From Nocardioides campestrisoli (GTDB taxonomy: Bacteria; Actinomycetota; Actinomycetes; Propionibacteriales; Nocardioidaceae), in the NCBI RefSeq assembly GCF_013624435.2, contig NZ_CP061768.1, positions 2,386,001 through 2,450,000 of the forward strand: a DNA stretch of 64,000 nt, given 5' to 3'. The translations under genes were made by a program, and so were the position numbers. Shown here piece after piece: positions 43,213-51,854 of this stretch (the stretch's first letter is position 1; the number at the start of each line of letters is the position of its first letter). The notes beneath the pieces are model-generated. The model made no database searches, was not told the DNA's origin, and saw nothing but the letters and a program-made list of their open reading frames with translations.

Positions 43213-44174
43213 CCCTCTCCCTGCCCCCGCCGGTGGAGACGCCGGCCTGCCCTCCGGGACAGCCCCCTGCCCGCCCCCGGACGCCGCTCCTCCAGGTCGA
43301 GGACCTGGTGATCGCCTTCCAGCAGTACGACCGCGGGCTGCGCCGACGCGTCGTCACCGCCGTGGCCGGGATGTCCTTGGACGTGCACGCCGGCGAGGTG
43401 GTGGCCCTGGTGGGCGCCAGCGGCGCGGGCAAGAGCCTGCTGGGCCACGCCGTTCTCGGCCTGCTTCCGCCCAACGCGCACGAGCAGGGGCGCATTCGGT
43501 GGCGGGGCGACGAGGTCGACCTGCCCGCCCGGCGCGCGCTGGCAGGTCGGCAGACCGCACTGCTCCCCCAGTCGCTGACCCACCTGGACCCCTCCGCGAC
43601 CGTGGGCGCGCAGGCCCAGCGCAGCGCCCGGCTGCTGGGCGCGAGCCGGCGCGAGGCGCGGGTCCGGGCGCGGGAGGCGGTGCGCGAGCAAGGGCTGGCC
43701 GACGACGTCCTCAGCCTCTACCCCCACCAGCTCTCCGGCGGCATGGGACGCCGGGTGCTCACCGCCCTGGCCCTGATGGGCGACCCGGCGCTGGTGGTCG
43801 CCGACGAGCCCACGCCCGGGCTGGGCCCCGACCAGGTGGCCGCGGTGCTGGACCGCCTGCACCGGATCGCGCAGGCCGGCAGCGGCGTCCTGCTGATCAC
43901 CCACGAGCTCGGCCCCGCCCTCCGGGTCGCGGACCGGGTGGTGGTGGCCCGCCGCGGCCGCACGGTGGAGCACGCCCCGGCCTCCGCGTTCGCGGGAGAC
44001 GGTGCGCTCCTCACCCACCCCTACAGCCGGGCGCTGTGGCGGGCGCTGCCGCAGAACGACTTCGCGGTGGACCCCACGGTGGACGCCGAGACCGTGCACC
44101 CCGAGGTGGACGCCGAGACCGTGCACCCCGAGGTGGACGCCGAGACGGTGGACCCCCAGGTGACGTCGTGCTGA
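43209..44174 (+). CDS. nikD: Nickel-type ABC transporter ATPase 1 with tandem-repeat tail
   Basis: 321 residues from GTG 43209. Walker A GASGAGKS, signature LSGGMGRRV, Walker B LVVADEPTPG, switch His in LLITHELG. After residue 290 the tail carries about three copies of a 9-residue unit (VDAETVHPE), encoded by a 27-bp DNA repeat (about 44080-44155); this is not a usual part of NikD. The signature has GMGRR where GMRQR is common. It overlaps permease 2 and ATPase 2. Confidence 0.87.
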   Translation: MTLSLPPPVETPACPPGQPPARPRTPLLQVEDLVIAFQQYDRGLRRRVVTAVAGMSLDVHAGEVVALVGASGAGKSLLGHAVLGLLPPNAHEQGRIRWRGDEVDLPARRALAGRQTALLPQSLTHLDPSATVGAQAQRSARLLGASRREARVRAREAVREQGLADDVLSLYPHQLSGGMGRRVLTALALMGDPALVVADEPTPGLGPDQVAAVLDRLHRIAQAGSGVLLITHELGPALRVADRVVVARRGRTVEHAPASAFAGDGALLTHPYSRALWRALPQNDFAVDPTVDAETVHPEVDAETVHPEVDAETVDPQVTSC

Positions 44175-44839
44175 GCGCCGAGGGCCTGTGGTTCCGTCAC
44201 CGCCGCCAGGACCCGTGGGTGCTGGCGGGAGTGGACCTGCACGTGGCTCCCGGCGAGGTGGCCGGCCTGTGGGGCGCCTCGGGCACCGGGAAGTCCACGC
44301 TCGCCGCGCTGCTGGCCCAGCACCGCAGGCCGGAGCGTGGCGTGGTCCGCGTCGACGGGGCCACGAAGCCGCCCCGCGGCAGGCCGCGGCCGGTCCAGCT
44401 GGTGCTCCAGCACCCCGAGCGGGCGATGAACCCCCGGTGGCGGGTCCGCGACGTGCTCCGGGAGGCCCGGCCCGATGGCGACGTCCTGGCCTGCGTCCCG
44501 GACGGACCGGCCGGCAGCCTGGTGGAGCCGCACTGGCTGGACCGGCACCCGCACGAGATCAGCGGCGGAGAGCTCCAGCGGGTCAACCTGGCCCGGGCAC
44601 TGCTGACGGAGCCGGCGTACGTGCTGGCGGACGAGATCTCCGCCAGCCTGGACTCGCTGACCCAGGCGCTGCTCTGGCAGCACCTGCTGACCCAGGTGCG
44701 CGAGCGCGGGCTCGGGGTGCTGGCGATCTCCCACGACCAGCCGCTGCTGGACCGGGTCGCCGACCGCGTCGTCACCCTGGACGCAGCAGCGGCCGGCTCC
44801 GAGGAGCCGGCCGCCACCTCGCTGCGAGAGGTCACTTGA
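44168..44839 (+). CDS. nikE: Nickel-type ABC transporter ATPase 2
   Basis: 223 residues from GTG 44168, 7 bases inside the previous gene. Walker A GASGTGKST, a HPERAMNPRWRV Q-loop segment, signature ISGGELQRVNLARAL, and YVLADEISASLD in the Walker B/D-loop region. It is shorter than most NikE proteins because it lacks the C-terminal oligopeptide-type extension. Last gene of the operon, converging with the DoxX gene. Confidence 0.87.
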   Translation: MLSAEGLWFRHRRQDPWVLAGVDLHVAPGEVAGLWGASGTGKSTLAALLAQHRRPERGVVRVDGATKPPRGRPRPVQLVLQHPERAMNPRWRVRDVLREARPDGDVLACVPDGPAGSLVEPHWLDRHPHEISGGELQRVNLARALLTEPAYVLADEISASLDSLTQALLWQHLLTQVRERGLGVLAISHDQPLLDRVADRVVTLDAAAAGSEEPAATSLREVT

Positions 44840-45425
44840 GGAACGCGTACCTCTTCACCAGCGACAGGCGCTCCCAGGAGGCGCCGAGGCCGAGGTAGCG
44901 TCCGGCGCCGAGCAGGGCCAGGAGCACCAGCACCCCGGCGTAGACCAGGTGGTCGTCCATGAACGGGTTGTTGTCCAGGGGCAGCGCGGCCGCCCACATC
45001 AGCACCATCAGGACGGCGCCGGAGGCCGCGGCCAGCCGGGTGAAGACTCCGAGCATCAGCGAGAGGCCGATGCCGAGGAGACCGGTCATGAAGAGCCAGT
45101 CCGCCCAGGCGTGGCCGGACATCGAGTTGAAGAGGCCGGAGAAGGTGCCCTCCGCACCGGCGAGGAAGCCGGTCGTGGGGCTGCCGCCCTCGACCCAGGC
45201 GCGCTCGGCGGGGGTCGCGAACCCGAGACCGAGCAGCTTGTCCAGGAAGGCCCAGAGGAAGACCCAGCCCAGGGAGAGCCGGAGCAGGCCTGCGGTGACG
45301 GCCACGCCGACGGGGTGGCGGCGGGGCTGGGCTTCTGCGGCGCTCTCGTGCCCGATCATGTGGGCGACGATCTCGCTGAAAGCGTGGTGGGTGTGGGCCT
45401 CTCGGGTGACGTTGCTGGCGCTCAT
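44832..45425 (-). CDS. DoxX-family membrane protein
   Basis: 197 residues from ATG 45425. Four membrane helices, with GLLRLSLGWVFLWAFLDKLLGLGFATP in the first and GHAWADWLFMTGLLGIGLSLMLGVFTRLAA in the middle, as in DoxX proteins. A soluble, His-containing N-terminus of about 40 residues. Role unknown, often linked to redox homeostasis. Its end overlaps the end of the nickel operon by a few bases, on the opposite strand. Confidence 0.8.
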   Translation of the reverse strand: MSASNVTREAHTHHAFSEIVAHMIGHESAAEAQPRRHPVGVAVTAGLLRLSLGWVFLWAFLDKLLGLGFATPAERAWVEGGSPTTGFLAGAEGTFSGLFNSMSGHAWADWLFMTGLLGIGLSLMLGVFTRLAAASGAVLMVLMWAAALPLDNNPFMDDHLVYAGVLVLLALLGAGRYLGLGASWERLSLVKRYAFLK

Positions 45426-45671
45426 GACGTGCCTCCGGACGAGGTGCGGCCGGCGTGTCGGAGGACCCTGTGCCCTCCACCGGAGCACTTGCTTGCAGGA
45501 CTCACATTCCTCCTTCCGGCCCCCCGCGTCTGCAGTTCCGCGCCTGTGTCAGGTGTCTGTTGCCTCACGCAGGAGAGCCTGTCCTGGCATGGCTCGCAGG
45601 CGCCCGGGTACGGAACCCGAGCGCCCGGCTCCGGTCCGGGCGGAAGCACTTCCCCGAGGAAAGGAACACTC

Positions 45672-46256
45672 GTGTCCGAACTTCTGGACGAGCACGGCAA
45701 GAACCCCAAGCGCGTCGCCTTCCTGATGGCCACCGAGGGCATCGAGCGGGTCGAGCTGGTCGACCCCTGGGACGCGGTGCGCGACGCCGGCCACACGCCG
45801 GTGCTGATCTCCACCGAGACCGGCGAGGTGCAGACCTTCGACCACCTGGACAAGGCCGAGACCCGTCCGGTGGACGAGGTCGTCGCCGACGCCGACGTGG
45901 ACTCCTACGACGCGCTGGTCCTGCCCGGTGGCGTGGCGAACCCCGACGCCCTGCGGATGGACGAGCAGGCGGTCGCCTTCGTCAAGGCGTTCGTGGCCTC
46001 GGGCAAGCCGGTGGCGGCGATCTGCCACGCCCCGTGGACGCTGGTGGAGGCCGACGTCCTCCGCGGCCGCACCCTCACCTCGTGGCCCAGCCTGCAGACC
46101 GACATCCGCAACGCCGGCGGCGAGTGGGTGGACGAGAAGAACGTCGTGGACGGCAACCTGATCACCAGCCGCAACCCCGACGACATCCCGGCCTTCATCA
46201 GCGCGCTGCTGGAGGCTCTGCAGCACGGAGTGGATTCCGCGGCTCCGACCGCCTGA
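45672..46256 (+). CDS. DJ-1/PfpI-family protein
   Basis: 194 residues from GTG 45672 after a GGAAAGGAA ribosome site. Rossmann-like DJ-1 fold with the nucleophile elbow VAAICHAPW (Cys118), DALVLPGGVANPD, and the TSWPSLQTDIRNAGGEWVDE block typical of PfpI-type peptidases/deglycases. Probably a stress-response deglycase or chaperone; enzymatic activity varies within the family. Confidence 0.88.
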   Translation: MSELLDEHGKNPKRVAFLMATEGIERVELVDPWDAVRDAGHTPVLISTETGEVQTFDHLDKAETRPVDEVVADADVDSYDALVLPGGVANPDALRMDEQAVAFVKAFVASGKPVAAICHAPWTLVEADVLRGRTLTSWPSLQTDIRNAGGEWVDEKNVVDGNLITSRNPDDIPAFISALLEALQHGVDSAAPTA

Positions 46257-46290
46257 GCGTGGAGGGAGGGAAGGGACCTACCCTTGACCG

Positions 46291-47319
46291 GTGTCTTCCC
46301 TCCCCCCGCCGGACCCCGCAGTCCTCCAGCAGGCCGCGTCGCGGCTCTCCGCGCTGGCCACCCCGCCCGGAGCCCTCGGCCGACTCGGCGAGCTGGCCAC
46401 CTGGTTCGCCGCGACCCAGGGCCAGGTCCCGCCGCCCGCGCTGACCCAGGCCCACCTGGTGATCTTCGCCGGCGACCACGGCATCGCCCGGCACGGGGTC
46501 TCCGCCTTCCCGCCGGAGATCACCGCCGCGATGGTCCGCGGCTTCGTCGCCGGCACCGCCGGCGTCAACGCCCTGGCTCGCGCCCACGACGTCCGGGTGC
46601 GGGTGCTGGACATCTCCGTGGACGACGACCTCGACGGCGTGCCCGCGCCCGTGCAGGCCCGGAAGGTCCGCCGCAGCAGCGGGGCGATCCACCTCGAGGA
46701 CGCGCTCAGCGACTACGAGACCCAGCGTGCCCTGTCCGCCGGTCGGGCGGTGGCCATGGAGGAGATCGGCGCCGGCGCCCCGCTGCTGATGAGCGGCGAC
46801 ATGGGCATCGGCAACACCACCCCCGCCGCCGCGATGGTCGCGGCCGTGCTGGGCCTGCCCGCCTCCGAGGTGGTGGGCCGCGGCACCGGCGTCGACGACC
46901 TCACGCTGTCCCGCAAGGAGCGGCTCGTCCAGCAGGCGCTCACCCGCGCCGGCGAACGGACCCAGGACCCGGTGCAGGTGCTGACCGCCCTGGGCAGCGC
47001 CGACCTGGCCGCCACCACCGGCTACCTGCTCACCGCGGCCGAGGTGGGGGTGCCGGTGCTGCTGGACGGCCTGATGTCCGTGGCCTGCGCCCTGGTGGCG
47101 GACGTGATGTCGCCCGGCGCGGCGGCCTGGTTCCAGGCGGGCCACCGCTCCACCGAGCCCGCCCAAGAGCTGGCGCTGGCCAAGATGGGCCTGGAGCCGA
47201 TCCTCGACCTGGGCATGCGCCTCGGCGAGGGCAGCGGCGCCGTCGCCGCGGTCCCGGTGCTGCGCAGCGCCGTGGCCCTCCTGCGAGACGTGGCGCTGCT
47301 CGACGACATCGCGCCCTGA
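46291..47319 (+). CDS. cobT: Nicotinate-nucleotide--dimethylbenzimidazole phosphoribosyltransferase
   Basis: 342 residues from GTG 46291. CobT signatures: VIFAGDHGIARHGVSAFPPE, LLMSGDMGIGNTTPAAAMV, GRGTGVDDLTLSRKE and the C-terminal LGMRLGEGSGAVAAVP with the catalytic Glu. It activates the lower-ligand base as alpha-ribazole phosphate for cobalamin. The stop overlaps the cobS start by one base. No cobalamin riboswitch was recognised upstream. Confidence 0.95.
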   Translation: MSSLPPPDPAVLQQAASRLSALATPPGALGRLGELATWFAATQGQVPPPALTQAHLVIFAGDHGIARHGVSAFPPEITAAMVRGFVAGTAGVNALARAHDVRVRVLDISVDDDLDGVPAPVQARKVRRSSGAIHLEDALSDYETQRALSAGRAVAMEEIGAGAPLLMSGDMGIGNTTPAAAMVAAVLGLPASEVVGRGTGVDDLTLSRKERLVQQALTRAGERTQDPVQVLTALGSADLAATTGYLLTAAEVGVPVLLDGLMSVACALVADVMSPGAAAWFQAGHRSTEPAQELALAKMGLEPILDLGMRLGEGSGAVAAVPVLRSAVALLRDVALLDDIAP

Positions 47320-48077
47320 TGCGCGACGGCTGGCTGCTCGCGGTCGGCACCCTGACCGCACTGCCCGTTCCGCCACCGCGACGGGTCGACCGCTCGACGG
47401 CCCGGGTCGCGGTCCTGGTCGCGCCGCTCGCCGTGCTCCCGCTGGCTCTGGGCGTCGTCCTGGTCGGAGCTCTCGGAGTCGCCGCAGAGACGCCGCCGCT
47501 GGTGCTGGCCGTGCTGGTCGTGGGACTGCTGGCGCTCGGTACCCGGGCCATGCACTGGGACGGTCTCTCCGACACCGTCGACGGCCTGAGCGCCTCCTAC
47601 GACGCGCACAGGTCGTTGGAGGTGATGAAGTCCGGCACCTCCGGCCCGGCCGGCGTGCTGGCCACGGTGCTCGTGGCCGGGCTCCAGGTCGCCGCGCTCT
47701 CCTCGATGCTGCACAGCATCCGGGGCGCGTTCCTGGCGGGCGCGCTGGTCTGCGTCTCCCGGGGAGCGCTGGCCGTGACCTGCGCCCGCGGGGTGCCCCC
47801 GGCCCGGCGCGACGGCCTCGGCCAGCCGCTGGCCGAGGTGTCGAGCCCGATCGCCACGGCGACGCTCTGGTCGCTGTGCCTGGTCCTCGTCAGTGTGGCC
47901 TTCGCCTGGGCGGGGCTGCCGTGGTGGCACGGCGTACTGGCCTGCCTGGCGACGCTGGTCGTGCTGGCGCTGCTCGTGCAGCGCACGGTGCGCCGGTTCG
48001 GCGGGGTCACCGGTGACGTGTACGGCACGGCGATCGAGCTCGCCCTCGCCACGTTGCTCGTCGCCGTCGTGGTCTGA
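47319..48077 (+). CDS. cobS: Adenosylcobinamide-GDP ribazoletransferase (cobalamin synthase)
   Basis: 252 residues, about seven membrane helices. CobS motif: RAMHWDGLSDTVDGLSASYDAHRSLEVMKSG, with the acidic metal-binding residues, and GVTGDVYGTAIEL near the end. It joins alpha-ribazole phosphate to adenosylcobinamide-GDP in the membrane, the step after CobT and CobU. Coupled to cobT. Confidence 0.93.
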   Translation: MRDGWLLAVGTLTALPVPPPRRVDRSTARVAVLVAPLAVLPLALGVVLVGALGVAAETPPLVLAVLVVGLLALGTRAMHWDGLSDTVDGLSASYDAHRSLEVMKSGTSGPAGVLATVLVAGLQVAALSSMLHSIRGAFLAGALVCVSRGALAVTCARGVPPARRDGLGQPLAEVSSPIATATLWSLCLVLVSVAFAWAGLPWWHGVLACLATLVVLALLVQRTVRRFGGVTGDVYGTAIELALATLLVAVVV

Positions 48078-48132
48078 GCGCCTCGTCGTCTGAGCGCCTC
48101 GTGGTCTGGCGTGGGGGTGTCCCCTGCCCGGA

Positions 48133-48648
48133 TCACCGGCCGCCTTCGACCACCCGCGTGTCCAGGCTCCACTCCGTCAGCGTGACGGTGCGGCCACGAT
48201 GCTCCTCCTCGACCCGCTCCCGCGGTGAGAAGCCCGCACGTGCCGCCACCTTCTCGCTCGCGACGTTCCCGTCGATGATGCGCAACCGCACCCACCGCCG
48301 GCCGTGGTCGACGGCCCACCCGACCAGCGCCAGCACAGCCCAGGTGGCCGCCCCGCGGCCTCGGCCCCAGGGCGTCAGGGCGTAGAAGACCTCGGGCGCC
48401 TCCTCCTGGAGGCGACCCAACCCGCAGGTGCCCAGGACCCGGTCCGAGCCGTCGAGGATGACGAACCGCTGGGTGGCACCCTCGGCGGACCGACGCTCGT
48501 AGTGGCGGATCCGCTCGCGCGCGGCATCCTCGTCCATGTGCGCCGGGTGGAAGGTCCAGCGCAGCACGTCGGGGTCGGAGGAGAGCTCTGCCTCGATCCG
48601 CCAGTCGGACCCGGCGATGGCGCGTAGCGTGAACTCCTCGGCAGCCAT
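48133..48648 (-). CDS. GNAT acetyltransferase
   Basis: 171 residues from ATG 48648. GNAT core of the RimJ type: TLRAIAGSDWRIEAEL, GYxxTPWGRGRGAATWAVLALVGWA (acetyl-CoA loop) and NVASEKVAARAGFSPRE. Substrate unknown; ribosomal-protein-type N-acetyltransferases share this layout. It begins 2 bases after the cobU stop. Confidence 0.85.
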   Translation of the reverse strand: MAAEEFTLRAIAGSDWRIEAELSSDPDVLRWTFHPAHMDEDAARERIRHYERRSAEGATQRFVILDGSDRVLGTCGLGRLQEEAPEVFYALTPWGRGRGAATWAVLALVGWAVDHGRRWVRLRIIDGNVASEKVAARAGFSPRERVEEEHRGRTVTLTEWSLDTRVVEGGR

Positions 48649-48650
48649 CG

Positions 48651-49247
48651 TCAGAGCACGAGGACCCGACCGGCCACGACCAGGTGCACCTCGTCGCAGA
48701 CCTCGGCGACGCGCTGGTTCGACCTGCCGAGGAGGTCCCGGAACAGCCGCCCCGAGCGGTGCGCCGGCACGACCCCCCAGCCCACCTCGTTGGTGACCAG
48801 CACCGTCCGGGCCTGCCGACGGGAGAGCGCGGCCAGCAGGCCGTCGAGCCGCTCGGCGACCAGGGCGCCCACGGTCTCCTCCGGGGCCTCCCAGGCCTGG
48901 GCCTCGTCGATCACCGCGGTCAGCCAGGTGCCCAGGCAGTCCACCAGCACCGGGTCGTCCCCCGCGCCGTGCAGGGCGGCGCCGAGGTCGGCGGTCTCCA
49001 CCGTGCGCCAGGTCGGAGGGCGGCGTACGCGGTGCGCCTCCACCCGGGCGTGCCAGTCCGGGTCCTGCTCGGCCTCCGGGGTCGGACCAGGGGCGACGTA
49101 GACGACCCGGTCGCAGCCGGCGAGCAGCCGCTCGGCGTGGCCCGACTTGCCGGAGCGCACCCCGCCGGTGACCAGGACCATCGAGTCCCCCGCACCGCGG
49201 GGAGCCCCGGGAGGACCGGCCGCCGCCGAGGCGGCCGGGTCGCTCAT
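48651..49247 (-). CDS. cobU: Adenosylcobinamide kinase / guanylyltransferase
   Basis: 198 residues from ATG 49247. P-loop GGVRSGKSGHAE, the VYVAPGPTPEAEQDPDWHARVEAHRVRRP region containing the guanylylated His, and VLVTNEVGWGVVPAHRSGRLFRDLLG. It makes adenosylcobinamide-GDP, the CobS substrate. Its ATG overlaps the stop of the ion-channel gene, so cobU lies in a different transcript from cobT-cobS, facing it. Confidence 0.93.
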   Translation of the reverse strand: MSDPAASAAAGPPGAPRGAGDSMVLVTGGVRSGKSGHAERLLAGCDRVVYVAPGPTPEAEQDPDWHARVEAHRVRRPPTWRTVETADLGAALHGAGDDPVLVDCLGTWLTAVIDEAQAWEAPEETVGALVAERLDGLLAALSRRQARTVLVTNEVGWGVVPAHRSGRLFRDLLGRSNQRVAEVCDEVHLVVAGRVLVL

Positions 49248-50341
49248 GCGCGCTCGGCCGCCGAGTCGGCCTTGTCCTCGCCGTGCGTGCCGGGCCGGGG
49301 AGCCCACGGGAGCTCCTTGGCGGGGCGCACGACCACCAGGCGGTCGCCCCGGGCGAGCTGGGTCACGACCGGGTCGAAGTAGCGGTAGACCTTCTCGTCG
49401 CGCACCACCGCGATCACCTGGTCGGGCAGCTTCTGCGGCTGCTGGCCGACCTCGTTGACCAGCAGGTCGCGCTCGGCCACCTCCAGCCCCTCGCCGTAGG
49501 TCAGCAGGTCCTCCATCACCGAGCCCAGCAGCGGCGAGAGGGTGGAGAGGCCGAGCAGCCGGCCGACCGCCTCGGAGGAGGTGATCACCGAGTCGGCGCC
49601 GGACTGGCGCATCAGCGGCATGTTCTCCTGCTCCCGGACCGCCACCACGATGAAGGCGTCCGGGTTGAGCTGGCGCACGGTCAGGGTGGCCAGCACGTTG
49701 GAGGCGTCCTGGTCGGTGGTGATGATGACCTGGCGCGCCTCGTGCACGTCGGCCTGGCGCAGCACCTGCCGCCGGGTCGCGTCGCCGGTGACCACCGCGA
49801 GGCCGTCGGCGTGCGCGTCGGCCAGCGCCATCGGGCTCGGGTCCACCACGACCACCGACCCCTTCTCCAGGCCGTTGCTGAGCAGCGTCTGCACGGCGCT
49901 GCGGCCCTTGGTGCCGTAGCCGATGACGACGACGTGGTCTCCCATGTTCTTCCTCCACCGGGCGACCCGGAACATCTCTCGTCCCTGCGAGGCGAGCACC
50001 TCGAGGGTGGTGCCGATCAGCAGCACCAGGAAGGCGATGCGTGCCGGCGTCACGACGAACGCGTTGATCAGCCGGGCCTGGTCGGTGACGGGCGCGATGT
50101 CGCCGTACCCGGTCGTGCTCAGCGTGACGGTCGTGTAGTAGATCGAGTCGATCAGCCCGACGTGCCCGTCGGAGGCGTCGCGGTAGCCGTCCCGGTCGAC
50201 GTAGACCAGGATCACCGTGCCGACCAGGATGGCCATCGCGGCCAGCAGCCGGCGCCCCAGCTCCCACCACGGCGACCGCTCCGGGTCCGGCAGCTCGACC
50301 CGGCTCGTCGCAGGCCCCTGTGGGACCCTCGTCTCGCTCAC
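49244..50341 (-). CDS. Potassium channel with RCK (TrkA-N/C) domain
   Basis: 365 residues. Two membrane helices flank the selectivity filter TTGYGD; then a Rossmann RCK domain (HVVVIGYGTKGRSAVQTLL, VTGDATRRQVLRQADV) and a TrkA-C domain (VAERDLLVNEVGQ). Predicted K+ channel gated by cytosolic ligands. It is co-transcribed with the BrkB gene (4 bases upstream) and cobU. Confidence 0.92.
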   Translation of the reverse strand: MSETRVPQGPATSRVELPDPERSPWWELGRRLLAAMAILVGTVILVYVDRDGYRDASDGHVGLIDSIYYTTVTLSTTGYGDIAPVTDQARLINAFVVTPARIAFLVLLIGTTLEVLASQGREMFRVARWRKNMGDHVVVIGYGTKGRSAVQTLLSNGLEKGSVVVVDPSPMALADAHADGLAVVTGDATRRQVLRQADVHEARQVIITTDQDASNVLATLTVRQLNPDAFIVVAVREQENMPLMRQSGADSVITSSEAVGRLLGLSTLSPLLGSVMEDLLTYGEGLEVAERDLLVNEVGQQPQKLPDQVIAVVRDEKVYRYFDPVVTQLARGDRLVVVRPAKELPWAPRPGTHGEDKADSAAERA

Positions 50342-50345
50342 CGGC

Positions 50346-51305
50346 TCAGTCTTTCACGCCGATGCGCTGCCGGAGCCGCTGAACGACCTCGTGGCGCGCC
50401 AGCGTCGTCGCGGTCTGCGGGAAGACGGTGTCGAACGCGGCGTTCACCGCGGCACCGATCAGGACCGCGATCGCCAGCAGGTAGAGCCACAGCAGGACCG
50501 CGATGGGCGCCGCCAGCGGGCCGAAGATCGACTTGGACTCCGCCGCCGTCACGGTGAGGACCCACCGCAGGACCCACGAGCCCAGGAGCCAGCTGACCAG
50601 CGAGAAGGTGGCACCGGGCAGGTTGAAGCTCCAGCTCGTCCGCACCGGGACAGAGACGTGGTACAGCGTGGCCAGGAAGCAGATGCAGACCACGATCACC
50701 GTGGGCCAGTAGAAGGCCATCAGGAAGCCGAGGTCGGCCGGGAGCCAGTCGCCGAGCAGCCCCGGTCCCAGGACGATCAGCGGCAGGGTCACCGCCCCGG
50801 TGAGCAGGGCCAGGAGGTAGAGGGCGAACGAGAGGGCCCGGGTCCGCACGATCCCCCGCTCCCCGCCGAGCCCGTGCATGATCGTGATGGTGTCCACGAA
50901 GACGTTGAGCGCGCGGGAGCCCGACCACAGGGCGAGCACGAAGCCGAACGAGACCACGTCGGCGCGGCCGCCCTCGAGCACCTGGTCGATGGTGGGGGCG
51001 ATGACCCCGTCGACCGCCCGGTCGGTGAGCCCCTGGGAGGCCAGTGCCAGCAGTGCCGCCCGCACGTCGTCCACCTGCGCCGCGGGGTACTGGCTGGAGA
51101 CGAAGCCGATCGCGCCGGTCAGCGCGAAGACCAGCGGAGGCACCGACAGCACCGCGAAGAAGGCGGCCTCGGCGGCCAGCCCGGTCACCCGGTGGCGCAT
51201 GCACGCCCCCACGGTGGTCACCACCAGGCGCCAGAGCGCGGCCCGCAGCCTCGGGAGCGCCGCACCCGCCGTCCCGACCCTGACGGCGGGCTGGCGGACG
51301 GGCAT
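50346..51305 (-). CDS. YihY/BrkB-family membrane protein
   Basis: 319 residues from ATG 51305. Six helices with the BrkB pattern: HRVTGLAAEAAFFAVLSVPPL, FALWSGSRALNVFVDTI (family SGSRA motif) and APIAVLLWLYLLAIAVLIGAAVNA. Function debated in the family; it is not the ribonuclease BN as once named. Confidence 0.88.
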   Translation of the reverse strand: MPVRQPAVRVGTAGAALPRLRAALWRLVVTTVGACMRHRVTGLAAEAAFFAVLSVPPLVFALTGAIGFVSSQYPAAQVDDVRAALLALASQGLTDRAVDGVIAPTIDQVLEGGRADVVSFGFVLALWSGSRALNVFVDTITIMHGLGGERGIVRTRALSFALYLLALLTGAVTLPLIVLGPGLLGDWLPADLGFLMAFYWPTVIVVCICFLATLYHVSVPVRTSWSFNLPGATFSLVSWLLGSWVLRWVLTVTAAESKSIFGPLAAPIAVLLWLYLLAIAVLIGAAVNAAFDTVFPQTATTLARHEVVQRLRQRIGVKD

Positions 51306-51451
51306 GACGCCACGGTAGCGACTCACCCGGGTGGATCCGCTCGGCCTCGCCGCCGGCTTCGTGTTCGTCCGATCCACGTCGGGGGCCCGGTGCCCCGACT
51401 TACCCTGCTCGGGACCGCCACCTACTCCGAGTCAGGAACCTCCAGAACCTC

Positions 51452-51802
51452 ATGGCCAGCCAGGGCAGCACCATCTTCACCGTCGGCACGTTGCTCAACC
51501 GGGCCCAGGACCAGGGCATCCCGGTGCGGGTCCTGGTCGAGGGGGTCTGGATCGAGGGCATCCCGGTGGCGTCCGACGGCCACGGCGTGATCATCGACCA
51601 CGAGGTGGACGGCCAGTACCTGGTGCGGACCACCGCGATCACCGCGGTCCTCTACGTGCGACCCGACGACGAGGCGCCCGAGCCCCGCCCGTCGACCACC
51701 AGCGCCGAGCACGAGCAGCCGACCCGGGAGGCGGCCCGCGAGGGCTACGCCCCCACCGCCCGCAAGGCGGTCTCCGCCGGGTCCGGCGTCCCCGCCGGCT
51801 GA
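51452..51802 (+). CDS. Small conserved protein with SH3-like beta fold, unknown
   Basis: 116 residues. The first 70 are beta-rich (TIFTVGTLLNRAQDQGIPVRVLVEGVWIEG, VIIDHEVDGQYLV); the rest is a Pro/Glu/Thr-rich linker and a short helix. No known catalytic or membrane motif. Stands alone between divergent and convergent neighbours. Confidence 0.6.
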   Translation: MASQGSTIFTVGTLLNRAQDQGIPVRVLVEGVWIEGIPVASDGHGVIIDHEVDGQYLVRTTAITAVLYVRPDDEAPEPRPSTTSAEHEQPTREAAREGYAPTARKAVSAGSGVPAG

Positions 51803-51854
51803 GCGCACGTCCCCACCGACCGAGCCTTGGGCCCGGCCGGTGAGGAACGCCGGG

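Noticed and set aside
44076-44160. CRISPR-like repeats
   Set aside because: The repeats are directly tandem without spacers and lie in the coding frame of the ATPase. No CRISPR array or cas gene is visible in the window.
46257-46290. Cobalamin riboswitch before cobT
   Set aside because: The gap to the upstream gene is only 34 bases and no B12-box-like element is seen there or in the 45426-45671 gap.
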